NCBI GenBank assembly: GCA_003565625.1
Contig: PXBD01000005.1
Span: forward strand, 1 to 64,000
Reading direction: 5' to 3'
Origin: Gammaproteobacteria bacterium
GTDB taxonomy: Bacteria > Pseudomonadota > Gammaproteobacteria > Xanthomonadales > Wenzhouxiangellaceae
DNA: 64,000 nt
The translations under genes were made by a program, and so were the position numbers. The notes under the pieces are model-generated. The model saw only the letters and a program-made list of their open reading frames with translations, searched no databases and was not told the DNA's origin. Below are positions 18,000 to 28,433 of the stretch, piece after piece (the first letter of the stretch is position 1; every line of letters begins with the position of its first letter).

Positions 18000-20038
18000 A
18001 CACTTCTACCACCGAACCCAACCCGCTGCTGGCCGCGGGGCTGCCCCGCTTTGCCGCTGTCCGGCCCGAGCACGCTCTGCCGGCAGTGGAGCAGCGCCTG
18101 GCCGAGTACCGGGCGCTGATCGGGCGCATCGAATCCGGGGCAGTCGAGAACGGCTATGGCGCGATTGTCGAGGCTGAATCCTTGGCCGACAACGCCCTGG
18201 CCTGCGTGTGGTCGACCATCTCGCACCTGCATGGCGTGGTCAATTCGCCAGAGTGGCGCAAAGCCTACCAGGACTGTCTCGAGCCGTTGACCCGGTTTCA
18301 TACCGAACGCAGCCAGAACCGTTCCCTGTTCAAGGCCTACGAAACCCTTCGCAAACGCGCCGACTTCGACCAGCAAGCTCCGGCGATGCGCTCGGTGATC
18401 GAGCATGAACTGACCGACTTTCGCCTCGGCGGCGTTGACCTGCCCGACCCGCAGCGCCAGCGCTTTGCCGACCTCCGGCTGCGCCTGTCCAAGCTGGGAA
18501 ACCAGTTCGGCAATCACGTATTAGACGCCACCGAGGCCTACAGCGAACATTTTACCGAGGCCGATCAGCTGGCCGGCCTGCCCGAAGGCGACATGGCTTT
18601 GCTGGCCGACATGGCCGAACGGGCCGACAAGACCGGCTGGCTGGCCAACCTCAGCTACCCGGCCTACCGCGCCATCATCACCTATGCCGACGATCGCCGG
18701 CTGCGCGAGCGCTTCCACCGCGCCTTTGTGACCCGGGCGGCCGACACCGGGCCGCACGCCGGACGCTTTGACAACTCGCCGCTGGTCGCCGAGATGCTGG
18801 CGCTGCGCCACGAGCAGGCGCGCTTGCTCGGCTTTGCCAGCCACGCAGAAATGCGCCTGGCCAAGCGCATGGCCGACAGCCCGAAGGCAGTCGAGGAGTT
18901 TCTGCTGGATCTGGCCCGCCGAGCGCGCGCCCAGGCCCGAAGCCAGCTCGACGAAGTCACCGAATTTGCCTCCCGGCTGGGGGCCGAGACCCCGCTTCAG
19001 CCCTGGGACCTGGCCTACTACAGCGAGAAGCTGCGCGAGGAAACCCTGGGCATCAACCAGGAAAAGCTCAAACCCTGGCTGGAACTGGGCCGGGTGTTCG
19101 ACGGCCTGTTCCTGGTGGCCGGTGAGTTGTTCGGTCTCCGCTTTAAGGCCGATGAGTCGGTCGAGACCTGGCACCCGGACGTGCGTTTTTTTCGGGTTAC
19201 CGACGCCAACGACAAGCCGCTTGCCGGGCTGTTTCTGGACCTGTATGCCCGGTCAGGAAAATCCGGTGGCGCCTGGATGGGGATTTGCCGTTCACGCCTG
19301 CGCCTGGGCGACCAGCAGCAGGATCAGGTTGCCTACCTGACCTGCAATTTCGCCCCGCCGGCGGCCGGCCAACCCAGCCTGCTGACCCATGGTGATGTCG
19401 TCACTCTTTTCCACGAATTCGGACACTGCCTGCATCACCTGCTGACCCAGATCGACCTGCCCGGCGTGGGCGGTATCAGCGGCGTGGAGTGGGATGCGGT
19501 GGAACTGCCCAGCCAGCTGATGGAAGGTTGGGCCTGGGATCGCCTTGCACTGGACCGCTACGCCCGCCACGTCGAAACCGGGGACCCTCTGCCGCGCCCC
19601 TGGCTGGAGGCACTGAACGCCGACCGCCAGTTCCACGGCGCGCTTGCCCTGCTGCGCCAGGTCCAGTTCGCCCTGACTGACCTGCGGCTGCATGCCGGAT
19701 CCGAGCTCGACCCGATTACGATCATGCAGGAGGTTCATCGGGAGATCGCGGTGACGCCGGTTATCGACGACAACCGCTACCTGATGAGTTTTTCGCACCT
19801 GTTCAACGGCGGCTACGCGGCCGGCTACTACAGCTACCTGTGGGCCGAGCAGCTGGCCCGGGACGCTTTCGACTGGTTCGGCGTAGAGGGCCTGTTCAGC
19901 CGCCAGGCCGGCGAACATCTTGCCCGGGAAATCCTGTCGGTAGGCGCCAGCCGACCCATGGCCGAGTCCTGGAAAGCCTTTCGCGGCCGCGCTGCACGCC
20001 TGGAGCCGCTGCTGGAATCCTACGGCGTGGCAGCGTGA
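17996..20038 (+). CDS. prlC: Oligopeptidase A, M3 family metallopeptidase
   Basis: LFHEFGHCLHHLL zinc motif; M3 layout throughout. Confidence 0.95.
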   Translation: MNTSTTEPNPLLAAGLPRFAAVRPEHALPAVEQRLAEYRALIGRIESGAVENGYGAIVEAESLADNALACVWSTISHLHGVVNSPEWRKAYQDCLEPLTRFHTERSQNRSLFKAYETLRKRADFDQQAPAMRSVIEHELTDFRLGGVDLPDPQRQRFADLRLRLSKLGNQFGNHVLDATEAYSEHFTEADQLAGLPEGDMALLADMAERADKTGWLANLSYPAYRAIITYADDRRLRERFHRAFVTRAADTGPHAGRFDNSPLVAEMLALRHEQARLLGFASHAEMRLAKRMADSPKAVEEFLLDLARRARAQARSQLDEVTEFASRLGAETPLQPWDLAYYSEKLREETLGINQEKLKPWLELGRVFDGLFLVAGELFGLRFKADESVETWHPDVRFFRVTDANDKPLAGLFLDLYARSGKSGGAWMGICRSRLRLGDQQQDQVAYLTCNFAPPAAGQPSLLTHGDVVTLFHEFGHCLHHLLTQIDLPGVGGISGVEWDAVELPSQLMEGWAWDRLALDRYARHVETGDPLPRPWLEALNADRQFHGALALLRQVQFALTDLRLHAGSELDPITIMQEVHREIAVTPVIDDNRYLMSFSHLFNGGYAAGYYSYLWAEQLARDAFDWFGVEGLFSRQAGEHLAREILSVGASRPMAESWKAFRGRAARLEPLLESYGVAA

Positions 20039-20412
20039 AAAACCACGGCACGCCGGCCAACGAATTCAAGCGCTGGTGGTTTGCCACCCGTAATTCGCTG
20101 GCCGGCTACCGCGCCGTGTTTCGCGACGAAGCAGCGTTCCGGGCCCAGGTAGTGGTCCTGGTGGTGCTGGTTCCGCTGGCCGCCTGGCTGGCCGACAGCT
20201 TCACCGGGTTCGCGCTGCTGGTCGGGGTGTGGGTGCTGGTTCTGGCCGGCGAGTTGGCCAACTCGGCCATCGAAGCCGTGGTCGATCGGATCAGCCTGGA
20301 GCGTCACCCGCTCTCGGCCAAGGCCAAGGATGCCGGCTCGGCCCTGACGCTGACCCTGATGCTGCTGGCGGGACTGGTCTGGGCCGCGGCGATTCTCGAC
20401 CGGCTGGGGTAA
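20035..20412 (+). CDS. dgkA: Diacylglycerol kinase
   Basis: GTG start overlapping prlC stop (GTGA); ELANSAIEAVVDRISLERHPLSAKAKDAGSA. Confidence 0.93.
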   Translation: MKNHGTPANEFKRWWFATRNSLAGYRAVFRDEAAFRAQVVVLVVLVPLAAWLADSFTGFALLVGVWVLVLAGELANSAIEAVVDRISLERHPLSAKAKDAGSALTLTLMLLAGLVWAAAILDRLG

Positions 20413-20419
20413 GCCAGGT

Positions 20420-21679
20420 TCAGAGCCGGGTCTGACCGCCGCCGTGCACGCGGTACTGGAAGGTGGTCAGTTGTTCCACCCCGACCGGCCCGCGGGCGTG
20501 CAGGCGGCCGGTGGCAATGCCGATCTCGGCGCCGAAACCGAACTCACCGCCGTCGGCGAACTGGGTCGAGGCGTTCCAGACCGCGATCGCGCTGTCGAGG
20601 CGGGCCAGGAAGTAGTCCGCAACCGCCCGTTCAGCGGCGACAATGCCGTCGGTATGACCTGAACCATAGCGGGCAATGTGGGCCAGGGCCTCGTCCGGGC
20701 CGGCGACGACGCGCAGGGCCAGAACGGCATCCAGATATTCGGTCTGCCAATCACTCTCCGATGCCGGGCGCAGCCGCGAGTCCAGGGCGCAGGATTCCGG
20801 GTCGGCACGGACCTCGCAGCCCAGCCCGCCCAGGCGGTCGATCAGGTCGGGCAGCAGATCAAGGCGCTCGCGATCCAGCAGCAGGGTCTCCAGCGCCCCG
20901 CAGATTCCCGGGCGACGCATCTTGGCGTTGGCCACTACGTCCACGGCCATGGCCGGGTCGGCCGAGGCGTGAACGTAGAGGTGGTTGTTGCCGTCGAGGT
21001 GGGCCAGCACCGGGACCCGCGCGTCCTGCTGGACCCGCCCGACCAGGCTTTTGCCGCCGCGCGGCACGACCATGTCCAGCCAGCGGTGGGCGGACAGCAG
21101 CGCGCCCACGGCGGCCCGGTCCTGGGTCGGCAGGAACTGCACCGCCGCGGCCGGAATACCTTCGGTGGCCAGGCCTTCGACCAGGGCCGAATGCAGCGCG
21201 CGATTGCTGTGGACCGCCTCCGAGCCGCCGCGCAGAATGACGGCATTGCCCGACTTCAGGCACAAACCGGCTGCATCCGCGGTCACGTTGGGTCGGCTTT
21301 CGTAGATCACACCGATCACGCCGATGGGGACGGCCACGCGCTGAATGCGCAACCCGTTCGGGCGCTCCCATTCGGCCAGCAACCGCCCGACCGGGTCGGG
21401 CAAAGCAGCAATTGCCTCGAGTCCGGCAGCCACCGATTCCAGGCGCTCCGGATCCAGCTGCAGGCGGTCCAGCAGGGCGGGTGAGAGACCCTGTTCCCGG
21501 CCTGTCGCCAGGTCCTGCTCGTTGGCCGCCAGAATGGTGTCGGATTGAGAGCGAACGGCCGCTGCCGCCGACTCCAGGGCGCGGCTGCGCTGGCGGTCAT
21601 CCATTGCGGCCAGTTCGCGCGCGGCCGTGCGCGCGGCCCGGCCCAGTTCTTCGATCAACAATTCATGCGGTTGATTCAC
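20420..21679 (-). CDS. proA: Glutamate-5-semialdehyde dehydrogenase
   Basis: IGVIGVIYESRPNVTADAAGLCLKSGNAVILRGGSEA; GTG start at 21679; the longer ORF is an extension into proB. Confidence 0.96.
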   Translation of the reverse strand: MNQPHELLIEELGRAARTAARELAAMDDRQRSRALESAAAAVRSQSDTILAANEQDLATGREQGLSPALLDRLQLDPERLESVAAGLEAIAALPDPVGRLLAEWERPNGLRIQRVAVPIGVIGVIYESRPNVTADAAGLCLKSGNAVILRGGSEAVHSNRALHSALVEGLATEGIPAAAVQFLPTQDRAAVGALLSAHRWLDMVVPRGGKSLVGRVQQDARVPVLAHLDGNNHLYVHASADPAMAVDVVANAKMRRPGICGALETLLLDRERLDLLPDLIDRLGGLGCEVRADPESCALDSRLRPASESDWQTEYLDAVLALRVVAGPDEALAHIARYGSGHTDGIVAAERAVADYFLARLDSAIAVWNASTQFADGGEFGFGAEIGIATGRLHARGPVGVEQLTTFQYRVHGGGQTRL

Positions 21680-22829
21680 GGTTTTCGCTCCGTTGGTCGG
21701 AAAACAGCACCAGGTCATCGCGGTGCACCATCGGGCCGCGGCCGGCCTGGTCGAGCACCTCGGCAATACGCGCGCTGTCCAGCCCCGCGATCCGGCCGGC
21801 ATCGTCGGAATCGTAAGCGCTCAGACCCTGGCCGCAGGCACCGTGCGGGCCGGTCAGCCCGACCAGGTCACCGCGCCGGAAGCAGCCGCGCACCGCGCGC
21901 ACGCCCACGGCCAGCAGACTACCGCCTGAGCGCACCGCCTGCAGGGCACCGCCATCCAGCACCAATTCACCGCACGGATGCTGCAAACCGCGCAACCAGC
22001 GCTTGCGCGCGGCCAGCGGTCGGGTCGCGGCAGGGAACCAGGTTGAAGGCCCACCGGCCTGCACAGCCCCGATCGGGTCGTCTTCGTGGCCCGAGGCCAG
22101 AATCACGCCGACCCCGGCCTCGACCGCGATCCGAACCGCAGCCAGCTTGCTGGCCATGCCACCGGTGCCCAACCCGGCTGGCCCCGTCCCGCCGGCCAGG
22201 GCCTCGATTTCGGGGGTCAGCGAATCGACCCGGCCGATCCGCCGCGCCGCGGGATCCAGGGCCGGATCGGCGGTATACAGGCCGTCGACATCGCTGAGCA
22301 GCAGCAGCTGTTGGGCACCCAGCAGCTGGGCCACGCGCGCGGCCAGGCGATCGTTGTCACCAAAGCGGATCTCCTCGGTCGCCACGGTGTCGTTTTCGTT
22401 GACCACCGGCACGATCCGGCGGGCAATCAGCATTTCCAGCGTGGCGCGGGCGTTGAGATAGCGCGGTCGCTGCTCCAGGTCGCCCAGCGTCAGCAAGACC
22501 TGGGCGGCGGTACGATCCTGTTGCGCCCAGACCTCGGACCAGGCCCCGGCCAGGTGAATCTGGCCCACCGCCGCGGCGGCCTGGGCCTCGGCCAGCGAGC
22601 GCGGACGCCTGGCCAGGCCCAGCGCCCGGCGGCCCATGGCAATGGCTCCGGACGAAACCACAACCACCTCGCCCGCGCGCTCGGCCAGACGGCGGCACAG
22701 CGTATCCATCCAGCGGCGGCGCAGCTGCCCCCGACTGTCAACCAGCAGACTGGATCCGATCTTGACGACCAGCAGGCCACTGCCTTCCAGGCTGGATGCC
22801 GGCGCCAACCCGGCGTTCGATTCCGACAA
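21663..22829 (-). CDS. proB: Glutamate 5-kinase
   Basis: VVKIGSSLLVD, VSSGAIAMGRRALG, ENDTVATEEIRFGDNDRLAARVA, C-terminal PUA domain. Confidence 0.96.
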   Translation of the reverse strand: MSESNAGLAPASSLEGSGLLVVKIGSSLLVDSRGQLRRRWMDTLCRRLAERAGEVVVVSSGAIAMGRRALGLARRPRSLAEAQAAAAVGQIHLAGAWSEVWAQQDRTAAQVLLTLGDLEQRPRYLNARATLEMLIARRIVPVVNENDTVATEEIRFGDNDRLAARVAQLLGAQQLLLLSDVDGLYTADPALDPAARRIGRVDSLTPEIEALAGGTGPAGLGTGGMASKLAAVRIAVEAGVGVILASGHEDDPIGAVQAGGPSTWFPAATRPLAARKRWLRGLQHPCGELVLDGGALQAVRSGGSLLAVGVRAVRGCFRRGDLVGLTGPHGACGQGLSAYDSDDAGRIAGLDSARIAEVLDQAGRGPMVHRDDLVLFSDQRSENRESTA

Positions 22830-22879
22830 GTTACCGATCTCGTTTCAAATCCAGTGCCCAGTGTAGCCGGGGCGGCGTT

Positions 22880-24328
22880 TCAGAACGAGCCGAACAGCGT
22901 GCCCAGGCCAATGACCACGGCCAGCGCCAGCAAGGCCCCGACCACGGCCACCATGACCACGTCGAGGTAACTTTCGCGATGGCTGCAGCCGCACACGGCC
23001 AGCATGGTCACCACGGCGCCGTTGTGCGGCAGGCTGTCAAGCGTGCCCGAAGCGATCACGGCGACCCGGTGCATCAACTGCGGATCCAGGCCGGTGGCGG
23101 CCGAGATTTCCATGAAGGTTGGACCGAGCGCCTGCAGGGCGATGGTCATGCCGCCGGAGGCCGAGCCGGTCAGGGCTGCGAGCACGTTGGTTGCCATGGC
23201 CAGCGAAACCAGCGGCCCGCCGCCGACGCCCAGCACCCATTCCCGCACCATCTCGAAGGCCGGCAGGGCCGCGACCACCGCCCCGAACCCGACCAGGCTG
23301 GCCACGCTCAGCACCGGCAGCACCGAGGCGTTGGCACCCGCATCGACACTGTCGCGCAAGTTCGGCAGGCGCCCGAGGTTCAGCGCAACCAGCGCGATGC
23401 TGCCCACCATCAGGGCCGTGGCCACCGACCAGACCCCGCCAACGCTGTCGATCGAGCTGCCGCCCCAGCGCGGGTCGGCCAGGTAGTCGGTGTCCATGGC
23501 GGGCAGAACCAGGGCGGTCATGAGCAGGTTGACGCCGACCACCAGCAGCAGCGGCAGCACGGCCAGACCAATCGGTGGCCGGTCCAGCGAGTGCGCGCCC
23601 TGGCGCAGCTCGGCCGGGTCGAATTCGCGCGCGGTGCTGGCCACCTCGCGCAGCTGGACCGGATCGTCCGCCACGGACTGATCATCGGAAAAACCCTCGC
23701 CGGCGCGCTCGCTGCGGCGCTGGCGCAGGCTCAGCCACCACAGGCCGAAGGTCAGCATCACCAGGGCGGCAATCAGGCCCAGCCCGGGCGCGGCGAACGG
23801 AGTGGTACCGAAAAACGGCATCGGAATCGCATTCTGGATCGCCGGTGTCCCCGGCAGGGCCGACATGGTGAAGGTCGAAGTACCCAGGGCAATGGCGCCA
23901 GGCAGCAGCCGGCGCGGGATATTGCCGGCCCGAAACAGCGCCAGGCCCATCGGCGCGAGCACGAAAAACGCCACAAACAGGCTCACGCCGCCGTAGGTGA
24001 CCATGGCACCGGCCAGAACCACGGCCAGAATGGCGCGCTGCGGCCCGAGCGTGTTGGTCATGAATTCGGCAATGGCATCAACCGAACCCGAATCGTCCAT
24101 CAGCTTGCCGAACAGCGCGCCGAGCAAAAACAGCGGAAAGAACTGGGCGAGAAACCCGGCTGCCGAACCCATGAAGGTCTGGGTCCAGTGGGCCAGCAGC
24201 GGCTCACCGGCGAACAGGGCGGCGATGGCGGCCGCCAGTGGAGCCAACAGGAGGATGGTCCAGCCCCGGTAGGCCAGCACCATCAGGACAATCAGCCCCA
24301 GCAGGATTCCGGCCAGCCCGAGCAGCAT
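22880..24328 (-). CDS. GntP family permease
   Basis: ~482 aa, many TM helices; LGALFGKLMDDSGSVDAIA and ALPGTPAIQNAIPMPFFGTTPFAAPG. Confidence 0.88.
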   Translation of the reverse strand: MLLGLAGILLGLIVLMVLAYRGWTILLLAPLAAAIAALFAGEPLLAHWTQTFMGSAAGFLAQFFPLFLLGALFGKLMDDSGSVDAIAEFMTNTLGPQRAILAVVLAGAMVTYGGVSLFVAFFVLAPMGLALFRAGNIPRRLLPGAIALGTSTFTMSALPGTPAIQNAIPMPFFGTTPFAAPGLGLIAALVMLTFGLWWLSLRQRRSERAGEGFSDDQSVADDPVQLREVASTAREFDPAELRQGAHSLDRPPIGLAVLPLLLVVGVNLLMTALVLPAMDTDYLADPRWGGSSIDSVGGVWSVATALMVGSIALVALNLGRLPNLRDSVDAGANASVLPVLSVASLVGFGAVVAALPAFEMVREWVLGVGGGPLVSLAMATNVLAALTGSASGGMTIALQALGPTFMEISAATGLDPQLMHRVAVIASGTLDSLPHNGAVVTMLAVCGCSHRESYLDVVMVAVVGALLALAVVIGLGTLFGSF

Positions 24329-24329
24329 C

Positions 24330-25358
24330 TCAGTCTTCCCGCGTCAGCGCGTCGAAATCGAAGCTGGAGCGCCGCCCCAGATCTTCCCCGTGGGCGTCAA
24401 GAAAAGCCTCGGCAGCCGACCGGCCGCGCTCGAACAGTTCGGTCAGAAACGGCCACTCGGCGTTGAGCTTGGAGGAGTGGCTGAGAGTGACCATGAACTC
24501 GCTGCTGATCCGGTGCATGCGCATTTCCCGCCACAGCCGTGCTTCCTCGCTGCCGGGATCCACCACGCCGCGCAGTATCGCCATCATGCGCAGTTCCTTG
24601 AGCAGCGGTGCATTGAACGAAATTTCGTTGACCCGGCTGGCGATTTCACGCGCCTGGCGCGGAATGCCCGGCCGCTCCACCGGGTTGATCTGGATCAGGA
24701 TGGTGTCATTGCTGTCGCATTCGCGCACCAGCGGCGTCATGCTGGGATTGCCCGAAAAACCGCCGTCCCAGTAGGGGACGCCGTCGATCTCTACGGCCTG
24801 GTACAGCGTCGGCAGACAGGCCGAGGCGAGGAGCACGTCGGCCGAGACTTCCTCGCGCCGAAACACGCGGCCGCGCCCGGTTTCCACGTTGGTGGCATTG
24901 ATGAACAGTTTCACCGGACCCGACGCCAGGCAGTCGAAATCGATCAGGTCACACAGGATGTCGCGCAGCGGGTTGCCGGCCGCCCCGCCGAGGGTGTAGG
25001 GCGAGATCAGGCGCGCGGTCAGATCCAGCCACAGGTAGGCAGGGGTGTTGTCCAGCGTCCAGTTGCCGAGCAGGCGATCCACAGGCCCGCGTTGAAAGGG
25101 ACTGAAGCGGGCCGCGTCGGCCACCAGGCGCCAGAATTCACGCAGCAATCCCCGCGCTTTTTCGCGATCGCCCGTGGCCAGGCCGCAGGCCAGGATGGCC
25201 GCGTTCATCGCTCCGGCCGAGGTCCCGGAAATGCCCTCGATGGGCAGGCGCTCTTCCTGCAGCAGGCGGTCGAGCACGCCCCAGGTAAACGCGCCATGGG
25301 CACCGCCGCCCTGCAGCGCGAGGTCGATGGGGATCATGTCTTTGGAGGTCTGTGCCAT
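24330..25358 (-). CDS. Patatin-like phospholipase
   Basis: LALQGGGAHGAFTWGVLDRLL, GISGTSAGAMNAA, YWDGGFSGNP. Confidence 0.94.
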   Translation of the reverse strand: MAQTSKDMIPIDLALQGGGAHGAFTWGVLDRLLQEERLPIEGISGTSAGAMNAAILACGLATGDREKARGLLREFWRLVADAARFSPFQRGPVDRLLGNWTLDNTPAYLWLDLTARLISPYTLGGAAGNPLRDILCDLIDFDCLASGPVKLFINATNVETGRGRVFRREEVSADVLLASACLPTLYQAVEIDGVPYWDGGFSGNPSMTPLVRECDSNDTILIQINPVERPGIPRQAREIASRVNEISFNAPLLKELRMMAILRGVVDPGSEEARLWREMRMHRISSEFMVTLSHSSKLNAEWPFLTELFERGRSAAEAFLDAHGEDLGRRSSFDFDALTRED

Positions 25359-25365
25359 ACCAGCT

Positions 25366-25385
25366 CATTGCATTTTTGTGCAATG
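25366..25385. repeat. Inverted repeat CATTGCA-N6-TGCAATG upstream of the patatin gene
   Basis: Perfect 7-6-7 dyad 8 bp from the start codon. Confidence 0.6.
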
Positions 25386-25439
25386 CACTATACCCGCTGT
25401 GGCTTGAGCGGGCAAGCATGGCGAGGCGTTCAGGGATGG

Positions 25440-26507
25440 TCAGTCCGTGCTCAGCCCGGACCATTGCCGCAGCAGCGGCAGCAGAATCGAGACAAGCTGG
25501 GCCGGGCGTTCGGACAGCCGTCCGGCCGGCAAGTGCGTTTCGAGATGCGCGAGGCGGTCGCGCTCGACGCTGTGCCAGCTCTCTCCGGCCGGGAAACCAG
25601 GACCGATGGCGGTCTGTTGATACCCGTCCTGATCGCCCAGGGTCCAGTTGGTCGCCTCGAAGTTGACGACCGGAATGCCGGCCTCATCAAACGCCATCTG
25701 GTCCGAGCAGCAACCCGTCCCGGCGGGGTAGTCCGCATTCAGGCCGGGGTTGGTGCGCAGCTCGATACCAAGCTGGGCAGCGATCTCCCGGGCCTGCTCG
25801 CGGGCAGCACCTGCGGCCCGATCAGCCGCATACGTTGCCGGCCCGGCATGGACGTAGAGCGAATCGCCGGTGATGATGCTGTCGATATTGATCATCAGCA
25901 CGACACGGTCGCGCTCCGGTTCTTCCATGGCAGACACCGCGTGGCGCGCACCGAGCAGCCCGACTTCCTCGGAACCGAAGGCGAAAAAGCGGATGGTGTG
26001 CTCGGGCTCGGTGCCGGCCAGGCGCGCGGCCAGTTCCAGGATCACCCCGATCCCGGAGGCGTTGTCGTCCACACCCTGCAGTTGCGGCCCTCCGATCCCG
26101 GCCTCGGCCTGGGCTTCGGTCCGGGCCACGGCGGTGTCGTAGTGGGCCCCGATGATGACCAGTCGGTCGCTACGGCCCGGCAGTTCGGCGACCACGTTGA
26201 CCGACAGCGCGTCGCGTTCATCGTCGGCCTGCCCGCCCAGCGGATGAAAACTGTAGCGGACCGGAAACTCCTGCAGCTTCGGGGTATAACCGAATTCGGT
26301 CAGCCGGCCTGCCAGGTAGCGCGCGGCCGCGCGCTCCTGTTCGCTGCCCGACATCCGTCCCGGGAAACGCTCGGCCAGGGTTCGCATTTCACGCTCGGCC
26401 AGTGCCCCCTTGACCTCCAGCCCGTCTGCCGACGCCCCGGCGGCGAGACCCAGCAGCAGAGCAACGCCGAGCATGGATGGCAACCATTGACTCTTCAAGC
26501 TGGGCAT
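25440..26507 (-). CDS. M28 family metallopeptidase, exported
   Basis: IIGAHYDTAVA, GVDDNASGIGVILELA, FFAFGSEEVGLLGA; N-terminal signal peptide. Confidence 0.92.
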   Translation of the reverse strand: MPSLKSQWLPSMLGVALLLGLAAGASADGLEVKGALAEREMRTLAERFPGRMSGSEQERAAARYLAGRLTEFGYTPKLQEFPVRYSFHPLGGQADDERDALSVNVVAELPGRSDRLVIIGAHYDTAVARTEAQAEAGIGGPQLQGVDDNASGIGVILELAARLAGTEPEHTIRFFAFGSEEVGLLGARHAVSAMEEPERDRVVLMINIDSIITGDSLYVHAGPATYAADRAAGAAREQAREIAAQLGIELRTNPGLNADYPAGTGCCSDQMAFDEAGIPVVNFEATNWTLGDQDGYQQTAIGPGFPAGESWHSVERDRLAHLETHLPAGRLSERPAQLVSILLPLLRQWSGLSTD

Positions 26508-26567
26508 GACGGCATTCCTCAAGACGGCGGGTGATTCACATTCTGCCACGGTAGCGGTGCGCCTCGA

Positions 26568-27869
26568 TCAATTGTTCTGCTCGCGCCTGCGCAGGCGCGC
26601 CAGCACCACGAAGGTGATCGCACCCCCCAGCGTCAGGGCAAACGGAAACAACAACACCCAACGCCCCAACCCGGCCTGCCAGGACTCGAGCCACTGATAC
26701 ACCAGCACCCCGGCCAGCGGCGCCAGCAGCCCACGGATTCCGGTCAGGGTGACATGAATCCCCATGTATAGGGTCGACTGATCGTCGCTGGCAAAATCGT
26801 TGTGGCCCAGGTTCCAGCCCAGCTTGCCCCCGGCAAACGCCGCCCCGAGCGCCAGCGAACCGACCCAGAACAACCAGGTCTGGGCAGCGACAGCGGCGAG
26901 CGTGAACAGACCCAGCGCGAGGACGAAAGTCCAAGCCTGGCGCGCCCGATAATCGAGGATGTGGACCGCGTCGAGGCGGCGCGCCCAGATCGGGGTAAAC
27001 ACCGCCAGGGTCAGCAGCGGCAGCGTAGTCGTGATCATCACCTGGCTGAAACGGCCGAAGCCGAACTGGTCGGTCAGCAGGATGACCAGCAGGGCGATGA
27101 CCATCAGGTTGCCGCTGCCGAAGGCGAACATGGTCAGCATGTAGCGTCGGTACCAGCGGTCGCTGGCCAGGATCTGCAGACTGGCCCGGAACTGGCCACC
27201 CCGGCGGTCGGCGCGCTGGCTCAGTTCCTGGCGGCGCAGCTGGCCACCATGCCGGATCCGGACCTGGCGGTAGCGGCGCGCCGCCACGAGCCCGAGCACG
27301 CCGGCCAGCGGAAACAACACCCGCCAGGCATCCGGCCACCACGCCATCAACGCGCCGATCAAGCCGGCGGTCAAGGCGATGATCAGCGAGTAGATCACGG
27401 TGATCCGGCCGGTGATCTGGCCGCGCACGTGGCGCGGGAAATTGGCCCGCCAGATCGCCGCCCGCAAGGTGATGACGCCGGCCCAGCACAGCCGGCTGGC
27501 CAGCATGGCCGCGGTCACCAGAACCAGTCCGACCGCGCTCACCGGCACCAGTGCTATGACAATCAGAAACAGCGCGGTAAGACCTTTCAGCGCCGCTACC
27601 CAGGCCGTTCGGTCACCGCCTTCGGCCAGCCCGGAGATCCACAGCGAGGCGATGTTGGCAAAGGCTGGCGCGCCGGCCACCAGGGCTACGGCCAGATTGA
27701 CCCAGACCGGATCGGCGACACCGTCGAACTGGGTCTTGACAATGACCCCGACCAGCCCGCCCTCCAGCGCGCCCAGGGCCACGGCCATGGCCGCGTTGGC
27801 GCTGACCTCGCGCGGCATCAGGGTGCGGGCAACGAAAGGCAGCGGAGCGGTTTTGGCGGTGGGCGACAT
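26568..27869 (-). CDS. MFS transporter
   Basis: ~434 aa with about 12 TM helices and charged inter-helix loops. Confidence 0.8.
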   Translation of the reverse strand: MSPTAKTAPLPFVARTLMPREVSANAAMAVALGALEGGLVGVIVKTQFDGVADPVWVNLAVALVAGAPAFANIASLWISGLAEGGDRTAWVAALKGLTALFLIVIALVPVSAVGLVLVTAAMLASRLCWAGVITLRAAIWRANFPRHVRGQITGRITVIYSLIIALTAGLIGALMAWWPDAWRVLFPLAGVLGLVAARRYRQVRIRHGGQLRRQELSQRADRRGGQFRASLQILASDRWYRRYMLTMFAFGSGNLMVIALLVILLTDQFGFGRFSQVMITTTLPLLTLAVFTPIWARRLDAVHILDYRARQAWTFVLALGLFTLAAVAAQTWLFWVGSLALGAAFAGGKLGWNLGHNDFASDDQSTLYMGIHVTLTGIRGLLAPLAGVLVYQWLESWQAGLGRWVLLFPFALTLGGAITFVVLARLRRREQNN

Positions 27870-27940
27870 GGCGCTGGATTGTACGTTGCCGGCGTGCGCG
27901 CCGTGACCCGGCCAGGCCCGGCTCGCGCTACCATTTAAGG

Positions 27941-28417
27941 ATGACCGGTTCGGCAACCATTGATTTTGCGGCAGAACGCCAGTGGCTGGAATCTTTGCTG
28001 CGCACCACCATCCCGATGGCCGCGCACATGGAGTTGACCATCGGCCGGCTTGACGAGGACGGCATCCGGCTTGATTTTCCGCTTCCGCCCAGCGTCAACG
28101 ACAAGGGCACGGCCTTTGGCGGTGCGCTCGCCAGCGCCATGATCCTGGCCGGCTGGTCGCTGCCGCGGCTGCTGCTGCGACGCGGCGGGATACCGGCAGA
28201 GCTGGTCATCGGTCGCTGCGAACTGCGCTACGTCCGTCCGGTATCCGGGCCCTACGTGGCCGAGTGCGCCTGGCCTGACCAGCCCGTCCAGCAAGATTTC
28301 CTGACCGATACCGACGCGCTCGGCAAGGGTCGGCTGGACCTGAGCGTGCGCGTGCTGGCAGACAACGAGGTGGCAGCTTCGCTGCAGGCCCGCTATGCTG
28401 CGCTTATCACTCGTTAA
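27941..28417 (+). CDS. Thioesterase-like hotdog protein (YiiD C-terminal type)
   Basis: NDKGTAFGGALASAMILAGW. Confidence 0.82.
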   Translation: MTGSATIDFAAERQWLESLLRTTIPMAAHMELTIGRLDEDGIRLDFPLPPSVNDKGTAFGGALASAMILAGWSLPRLLLRRGGIPAELVIGRCELRYVRPVSGPYVAECAWPDQPVQQDFLTDTDALGKGRLDLSVRVLADNEVAASLQARYAALITR

Positions 28418-28433
28418 TGGAAAAATCCGCCCG

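Noticed and set aside
22796-24466. 556-aa plus-strand ORF antisense to the GntP permease
   Set aside because: Gln/His/Gly-rich low-complexity shadow ORF.
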